The notes under the pieces: model-generated
What the model saw: only the letters and a program-made list of their open reading frames with translations
The model's database searches: none
Told to the model about the DNA's origin: nothing
Shown here: positions 59,409 through 64,000 of the stretch, piece after piece
Position numbering within the stretch: the stretch's first letter is position 1
Layout: each line of letters starts with the position of its first letter
Program-made: the position numbers and the translations under genes
NCBI RefSeq assembly: GCF_002514725.1
Contig: NZ_NTLB01000004.1
Coordinates: forward strand, 248,001-312,000
Source: Mangrovitalea sediminis
Lineage (GTDB): Bacteria > Pseudomonadota > Gammaproteobacteria > Pseudomonadales > Oleiphilaceae
Direction: 5' to 3'
Length of the DNA stretch: 64,000 bases

Positions 59409-62057
59409 CTAGCCGGTATTGCGCATGCCCGCCGCAATTCCCGCCATGGTCACCTTAAGTGCCTGCTCCACGGGCTCGGGCACCTGCCCCGACGACTCCC
59501 GGTCCCGCCGCAGCAATTCCGCCTGCAGGTAATGCAGCGGATCAGTGTAGGGGTTGCGGACTTTCAGGGAATGCGCGAATACCGGATCTTCGGACAGCAA
59601 CTCATCCTGCGCCTTAAGCTGGTTAACCAGTTGGATGCACCCTTCGAGCCGTTGACGCAGCGCTTCACCCAGGGGATGCAATTCCGGCGCGACCAAACGG
59701 TGTTCGTAGTAGCGACAGATACGCAGATCGGCCTTGGCCAGGACCATTTCCAGCATATCCACATGCGTGTGGAAAAACGGCCATTTCGCCATCATTTCCC
59801 GCAGGAGCGTTTCGTGACCGGCGTCCACCGCCTCGCGTAAAGCGGTATCGCTGCCGAGCCAGGAAGGCAGCATCAGCCGCATCTGGGTCCAGGCAAAAAT
59901 CCAGGGGATAGCGCGCAGACTTTCAACACCGCCGCTGGCCTTACGCTTGGCGGGCCGGCTGCCCAGCGCCAGCTTGCCCAGCTCCTGCTCAGGCGTCGCT
60001 TGGCGGAAATAACTGACGAAATCCGGCTCACCGCGGACCAGACCCCGGTATGACGCCAGGGAACGCTCCGTCAGCCAATCCATCATATCCCGCCAGCGGG
60101 GGGCTGGAGACGGCGGCGGGGCCAGGTTCGCCTCGATCACCGCACTCGTATACAGGGTCAGGCTCTGTCCCGCCATTTTCGGGAGTCCGAACTTGAAGCG
60201 GATCATCTCGCCCTGCTCGGTGATACGGAAACGACTGCCGATCGATCCCGGCGGCTGAGACAGGATGGCACGATTGGCGGGACCGCCGCCCCGGCCGACG
60301 GTCCCGCCACGACCATGAAAGAGGGTCAGTTGCACATCGTTACGACGAGCAACATCCGTCAATTGCTCCTGGGCCTGGTACTGCGCCCACGCCGCCATCA
60401 TCTGCCCGGCATCCTTCGCCGAATCCGAATAGCCGATCATGACCTCCTGATGGCCGCCGATATACTCGCGATACCATTCCACGGCAAACAGCGACGCCAT
60501 GCTGTCCGGCGCATGACTGAGATCTTCCAGGGTTTCGAAAAGAGGCACGATCCTCATCGGATAATGCATCCCGGCTTCACGCAACAGCAATATCACACTC
60601 AGGACATCCGACGGTGTGCTTGCCATGGATATCACGTAGGACCCGAGCGCCTCCGGCGGCTGCTCAGCGACGACCCGGCAGGTCTCCAGCACTTCCCTGA
60701 CATTGTCCGACGGCAGCCAGTCACGAGGGATCAACGGCCGGCGACCGCCCAACTCACGTAACAGGAACGCCTGCCTCTCGGACTCGTCCCAACTGCGGTA
60801 GTCCCCCATACCCAGCGCCTGCACCAGCTCGCCGACGGCTTCCGCGTGACGATCCGCTTCCTGGCGGACATCCAGCTTCACCAGTTCGAGGCCATAGCTG
60901 TGAGCCCGTCGCAAGGTATCCAGCAGCAGGCCATTGGCGATCACGCCAAGCCCACACTCTTCGAGCGATTCGTAGCAGAGAGTCAATGGCTCGATCAGAT
61001 CGCGATTGGCCAGCAGGATGTCCGTCGTATCCGGAGGTGCTGCTTTCGGATCGTTCTGCACGCAGGCTTCCGCCCAATCCCGAGTGCGCAGGAGGCGATG
61101 GCGCAGCTGGCCAAGGATCTCGCGATAGGGTTCACGAGCCTCTCCGGTGACCTGTCGAACGGCATCGTTCGCTTCCCACATGGATAGCTCGGCACGCAGT
61201 GTCTGGATATCCCGCAGGTAAAGGTCCGCCGCCATCCAGCGACTCAGATGAAAGACCGTACGGGTAACGTCAGATGTCACATTGGGATTGCCGTCACGGT
61301 CACCGCCCATCCAGGACGCAATACGGATCGGCGCCACCGAACGCGGCAAGCGCCGCCCCGTAACCTTCTCCAGCGCCCGATCCAGATCGCGCAGGAAGCG
61401 CGGTAACGCCCCCCACAGGCTGTTTTCGATAACCGCAAATCCCCACTTCGCCTCGTCGACCGCCGTAGGGCGTTCATGACGAATCTCATCGGTATGCCAG
61501 GCTTCAGCGACCAGCTGGCGCAAACGGTCCACGACGTCGTCCCTTTCCTGCGGCAGCAGGTCGTCGTGATCGAGCTGTTCCAGACAGGCGGAAATTTCGT
61601 CGTACTTCATGATCAGCGTCCGCCGCGCCACTTCCGTCGGATGCGCGGTCAGAACGAATTCCATCTGCAGATCGCATACTTGCCGATAGAGTGTGTCAGT
61701 ATCGACGCCACCCGCGATCAGGCGCTGAAAGACCTCTTCGAGAGGCTCAACCGCGAGATCCGACTCGTGGTCACGCTTACGGCGGATACTGTGGTATTGC
61801 TCTGCCAGGTTGGCGAGATTGAGAAACTGATTGAACGCCCGCGTTACCGGTAGCAGGTCAGACTCGCCAAGCCCCGTCAGGAGCTCGGCCAAACGCTGAC
61901 TGGAACCGCTTTCGTGTTTACGGTCGGCTTTTGCGGCTGCCCTGATCTGCTCGATCAGATCGAAGCAGTCCGGACCGGGGTGTTGGCGGATACTATGCCC
62001 TAACAAATCGCCCAATAATCTGACGTTTTCTCGCAAATCCGGGTGCAATTCGGTCAT
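59409..62057 (-). CDS. ppc: Phosphoenolpyruvate carboxylase
   Basis: The 882-residue enzyme carboxylates PEP to oxaloacetate, replenishing the TCA cycle. It shows the catalytic FVLTAHPTEVARRTL histidine motif, LTLFHGRGGTVGRGGGP and the conserved C-terminal MRNTG. Length equals E. coli Ppc (883). ATG at 62057 with AGGAG upstream is preferred over 62078. It stands alone between the YbaK-HDOD gene and the small protein genes. No terminator is evident in the 86-base gap after it. Confidence 0.97.
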   Translation of the reverse strand: MTELHPDLRENVRLLGDLLGHSIRQHPGPDCFDLIEQIRAAAKADRKHESGSSQRLAELLTGLGESDLLPVTRAFNQFLNLANLAEQYHSIRRKRDHESDLAVEPLEEVFQRLIAGGVDTDTLYRQVCDLQMEFVLTAHPTEVARRTLIMKYDEISACLEQLDHDDLLPQERDDVVDRLRQLVAEAWHTDEIRHERPTAVDEAKWGFAVIENSLWGALPRFLRDLDRALEKVTGRRLPRSVAPIRIASWMGGDRDGNPNVTSDVTRTVFHLSRWMAADLYLRDIQTLRAELSMWEANDAVRQVTGEAREPYREILGQLRHRLLRTRDWAEACVQNDPKAAPPDTTDILLANRDLIEPLTLCYESLEECGLGVIANGLLLDTLRRAHSYGLELVKLDVRQEADRHAEAVGELVQALGMGDYRSWDESERQAFLLRELGGRRPLIPRDWLPSDNVREVLETCRVVAEQPPEALGSYVISMASTPSDVLSVILLLREAGMHYPMRIVPLFETLEDLSHAPDSMASLFAVEWYREYIGGHQEVMIGYSDSAKDAGQMMAAWAQYQAQEQLTDVARRNDVQLTLFHGRGGTVGRGGGPANRAILSQPPGSIGSRFRITEQGEMIRFKFGLPKMAGQSLTLYTSAVIEANLAPPPSPAPRWRDMMDWLTERSLASYRGLVRGEPDFVSYFRQATPEQELGKLALGSRPAKRKASGGVESLRAIPWIFAWTQMRLMLPSWLGSDTALREAVDAGHETLLREMMAKWPFFHTHVDMLEMVLAKADLRICRYYEHRLVAPELHPLGEALRQRLEGCIQLVNQLKAQDELLSEDPVFAHSLKVRNPYTDPLHYLQAELLRRDRESSGQVPEPVEQALKVTMAGIAAGMRNTG

Positions 62058-62271
62058 GAAATGATCGCTCCTGTGCACAACGCCGGCTCTCTCATGGAGC
62101 CTACGTACAATCCGTTACTCAACTGGGTCTGTCTGGCCGCGGGAATACGACTAAACTTTACTGTAACGGCATTGCCCTGGCGATCACAATGAGGCAGGGT
62201 ATTCTTATCGATCTGTACAACAGGTTACCGAACGGTCGCGCGGCTGTTTTCGATGATGGCGAGGAGATCTC

Positions 62272-62520
62272 ATGAAGGTTACTGATCTGGTCAACAACTG
62301 GGAAACCGACACTAAATCGGATGACCGGAACAACGATTACTACCTGCGCATGCCGTTGGAAGATGCGGCTCGCGTTGCGGCGCTGTCTGAGCTTTTCCCG
62401 GGACGCAGCGAGAACGATATCCTCAATGACATGATTGCCGCGGCGCTTGACGATATTACCCAGACCCGTCCCCTCAAGGGCAAAGCTGCAGGCAGCAAGA
62501 AAATATCGCGCAATAACTGA
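62272..62520 (+). CDS. Small unknown protein, paralog of the gene at 62748
   Basis: The 82-residue protein opens with KVTDLVNNWETDTKSDD and then YYLRMPLEDAARVAALSELF plus SENDILNDMIAAALDDI. The first part matches the protein at 63092-62748 in order: KV/IxxLVxxW, a polar stretch, then LxxxxxxRxxALxELxPxxS-xxLxxDxxxAALDxI/E. The helical pattern suggests a ribbon-helix-helix or coiled module, but no family is certain. It has a strong GAGGAG site and ends in a basic, lysine-rich tail. Relatives are often labelled pilin assembly protein, from memory and without a defined role. It faces its paralog across a shared terminator. Confidence 0.78.
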   Translation: MKVTDLVNNWETDTKSDDRNNDYYLRMPLEDAARVAALSELFPGRSENDILNDMIAAALDDITQTRPLKGKAAGSKKISRNN

Positions 62521-62568
62521 TTTGCCAGATACAAGACCGCGTTTCATTGCTGCGGCAAAGACATAAAA

Positions 62569-62605
62569 AAACCGGTGAGCCCTTTTGCTAAAGGCTCACC
62601 GGTTT
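62569..62605. terminator. Bidirectional terminator between two small paralogs
   Basis: A perfect 13-bp stem (62569-62581 with 62593-62605) with an 11-base loop has A-runs to the left and T-runs to the right. It can end both the plus-strand gene at 62272 and the minus-strand gene at 62748. Confidence 0.92.
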
Positions 62606-62747
62606 CTTTTTGGCCCCGCCGAAACGGACGCCTTTATTCATTCATGATAACCGCCAGATAAAACAGTCGGCGTCACTCGCGCTGCCCGCCTCATGGGCAA
62701 GCCGCTATCCATCTATCCAACAACGCTGGAGCGGGAAAACCCCCGTC

Positions 62748-63092
62748 CTAGGCGGCAGAGCCCATCAGACGCTCTTTCAGCGACTGCATGTGCTTCTGGC
62801 TTAATGCGACGAAACGCGGCGTAATGCCCGCATCCTCATAGATTTCATCGCCTTCTTCATCCAGCGCAACGACACGAGCACCCTGCACATACGGAAAGCT
62901 CGTCTCCAGTTCATCCAATGCAGCTGACACAAGATCGCGAATCAGATCTTCGGGCGACTTCATTGGATAGAGCTCGGCAAGGGCATCCAAGCGCTGACGA
63001 TTGTCGTCCGACAAAGACACCTTGTAGGCGTCACGCGTCAGTCGACCTCGCGCATGCTTGTCCCAATATCTCACCAGCTCTTTGATTTTCAT
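62748..63092 (-). CDS. Small unknown protein, paralog of the gene at 62272
   Basis: This 114-residue protein aligns with the 82-residue protein at 62272: KIKELVRYWDKHA at the start, then YKVSLSDDNRQRLDALAELY and PEDLIRDLVSAALDELE. It adds a C-terminal region of about 40 residues (YVQGARVVALDEEGDEIYED and TPRFVALSQKHMQSLKERL) that the shorter copy lacks. A clear AGGAG site precedes the ATG. Function is unknown; I recall similar proteins annotated as pilin assembly protein. Its basic, helical first half could bind nucleic acid as ribbon-helix-helix proteins do. The mazG gene lies upstream on the same strand with a 270-base gap. Confidence 0.8.
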   Translation of the reverse strand: MKIKELVRYWDKHARGRLTRDAYKVSLSDDNRQRLDALAELYPMKSPEDLIRDLVSAALDELETSFPYVQGARVVALDEEGDEIYEDAGITPRFVALSQKHMQSLKERLMGSAA

Positions 63093-63363
63093 GGGATGCT
63101 CCTAAAAACATCATAACGTCAACAACCCGTTCGCTCGGGATAATGCAACGTTTGCAGCAGTCATCCGGGGATCTTCCCGGTACTGAAAAACGGTGCAAGA
63201 ACGAACGGCATTCTATGGCAACTGCCTTATTGATAAATTCTAGCCGATGCCGTCAAAATCCAAGGCAAATTTCGGTTACGGATTGTACCTATTCACCCGA
63301 CACTCTCCGCTTTCCGCCATATCACCCGCCCCAAAATGGCGCCGGAATCATCCTGCCGGCACG

Positions 63364-64000
63364 CTATCGATTCGTACCAGCCTCTGAGACCCGCTCCTCC
63401 TGCTTGGCGCGATCCCAAAGCTCATCCAGCTTTTCGAGCGGAAGCGACTCCATACTTCGCCCTTGTTCACGCAATTGTCGTTCCATACTTCGAAAGCGGC
63501 GTTCGAATTTGCGGTTGGTTCGACGCAAGGCCTGGTCAGCTTCTACACCCAGAAAACGCGCCAGGTTAACGCAGACGAAAAGAATATCGCCCAACTCATC
63601 CTCCAGCGCATCCCGGTCGCCCTCCGACTCGGCCACCGCCTTCCAAGCCTGCTTCAGCTCTTCGACTTCTTCCTGAAGCTTATCGAATACAGGTTCGATA
63701 TCCGGCCAGTCAAAACCGTGATGGGAAGCGCGCCGCTGCAATTTTTCAGCTCGCGCCATCGCCGGCAAACCCGCGGTTATCCCGTCGAGGTAACTGGTCG
63801 GCTGGTCCGTCGCAGCTAGCCCTTCAGCGCGACGCTCCTCGGCCTTGATACGCTCCCAGTTGGCCTTGATGGCCACATCATCCGGCCGATTGCCAGGGTC
63901 CACCCGGCTCTCGAGCGTGCCTTCCGGAAACACATGAGGGTGACGGCGTATCAGTTTGCTGACAATGCCATGTACAACGTCCTCAAACGCAAACCGATCC
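63364..64000 (-). CDS. mazG: Nucleoside triphosphate pyrophosphohydrolase MazG, C-terminal part
   Basis: The frame is open to the window edge and reads RFAFEDVVHGIVSKLIRRHPHVF, then LEKLQ..ASHHGFDWPDIEPVFDKL, LEDELGDILFVCVNLARFLG and NRKFERRFRSMERQL, all typical of MazG. The enzyme hydrolyses NTPs and dNTPs and restrains (p)ppGpp signalling in E. coli. Visible residues cover the end of the first MazG domain and the whole second one, with the metal-binding EExxE (QEEVEEL) and ExxD (EDELGD) motifs. The N-terminus is beyond the window. In relatives mazG follows relA. Confidence 0.94.
   Translation of the reverse strand, partial: DRFAFEDVVHGIVSKLIRRHPHVFPEGTLESRVDPGNRPDDVAIKANWERIKAEERRAEGLAATDQPTSYLDGITAGLPAMARAEKLQRRASHHGFDWPDIEPVFDKLQEEVEELKQAWKAVAESEGDRDALEDELGDILFVCVNLARFLGVEADQALRRTNRKFERRFRSMERQLREQGRSMESLPLEKLDELWDRAKQEERVSEAGTNR

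Overview
The window is about 64 kb of dense, high-GC gammaproteobacterial chromosome. It most resembles Marinobacter or a close marine relative. The main clue is a 513-residue fatty acyl-CoA reductase (34745-36286) that, from memory, matches the wax-ester-forming acyl-CoA reductases of Marinobacter almost position for position at its N-terminus. Supporting clues are mutS next to a 7Fe ferredoxin gene, acs next to an ErdR/CrbR-like response regulator, and many fatty-acid and c-di-GMP genes. I saw no rRNA, tRNA, CRISPR array, insertion sequence, prophage or integron. The region looks like core genome plus lineage-specific metabolism and signalling.

Layout. 1-5,700: the 3' end of mutS, fdxA, a MocR-type regulator divergent from an unknown small gene, a class IV aminotransferase and a PhzF-family gene, then yqhA. 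Two direct repeats in the divergent promoter are a likely MocR operator. 5,700-15,500: a methyltransferase, a DHH phosphoesterase, ygiQ, two unknown small genes (one behind a structured leader, one possibly frameshifted), hemolysin III, a thioesterase, an iron alcohol dehydrogenase, yaiI and a chemotaxis receptor with a C-terminal PilZ domain. 15,700-21,600: a minus-strand set of acyl-CoA dehydrogenase, SDR, APH-type kinase, histidine phosphatase and SDR, divergent from a LysR gene. The ACAD/kinase pair corresponds to the two halves of mammalian ACAD10/11 and to the LvaA/LvaC logic of 4-hydroxyacid catabolism.

21,700-30,300: a tartrate/malate-type dehydrogenase, an SDR, a PF10118-like hydrolase facing an AraC regulator, an LCM-type methyltransferase, two PLP aminotransferases and a DUF1439 lipoprotein. 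30,300-36,300: lipid and acetate metabolism: a fatty acid desaturase with a 28-bp dyad just upstream of its start, a LuxR-type response regulator, acs and the acyl-CoA reductase. 36,800-45,500: a MinD/ParA-like ATPase with an alpha/beta hydrolase, divergent from an HDOD-histidine kinase and a REC-PAS-GGDEF-EAL protein, then a solute-binding protein and a methyltransferase.

45,500-64,000: murI-nudC, a GldA/GldF/GldG-like ABC system, plsB, rsmJ, a small unknown gene, uppP-tsaB, adk, a YbaK-HDOD fusion lacking the expected YbaK lysine, ppc, two small paralogous proteins facing each other across a shared terminator, and the 3' part of mazG. Themes that recur are acyl-CoA and lipid metabolism (ACAD cluster, desaturase, acs, acyl-CoA reductase, plsB) and c-di-GMP/HDOD signalling (PilZ receptor, HDOD-kinase, GGDEF-EAL, YbaK-HDOD). 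All functional names rest on motif reading and memory of families; no database search was run.
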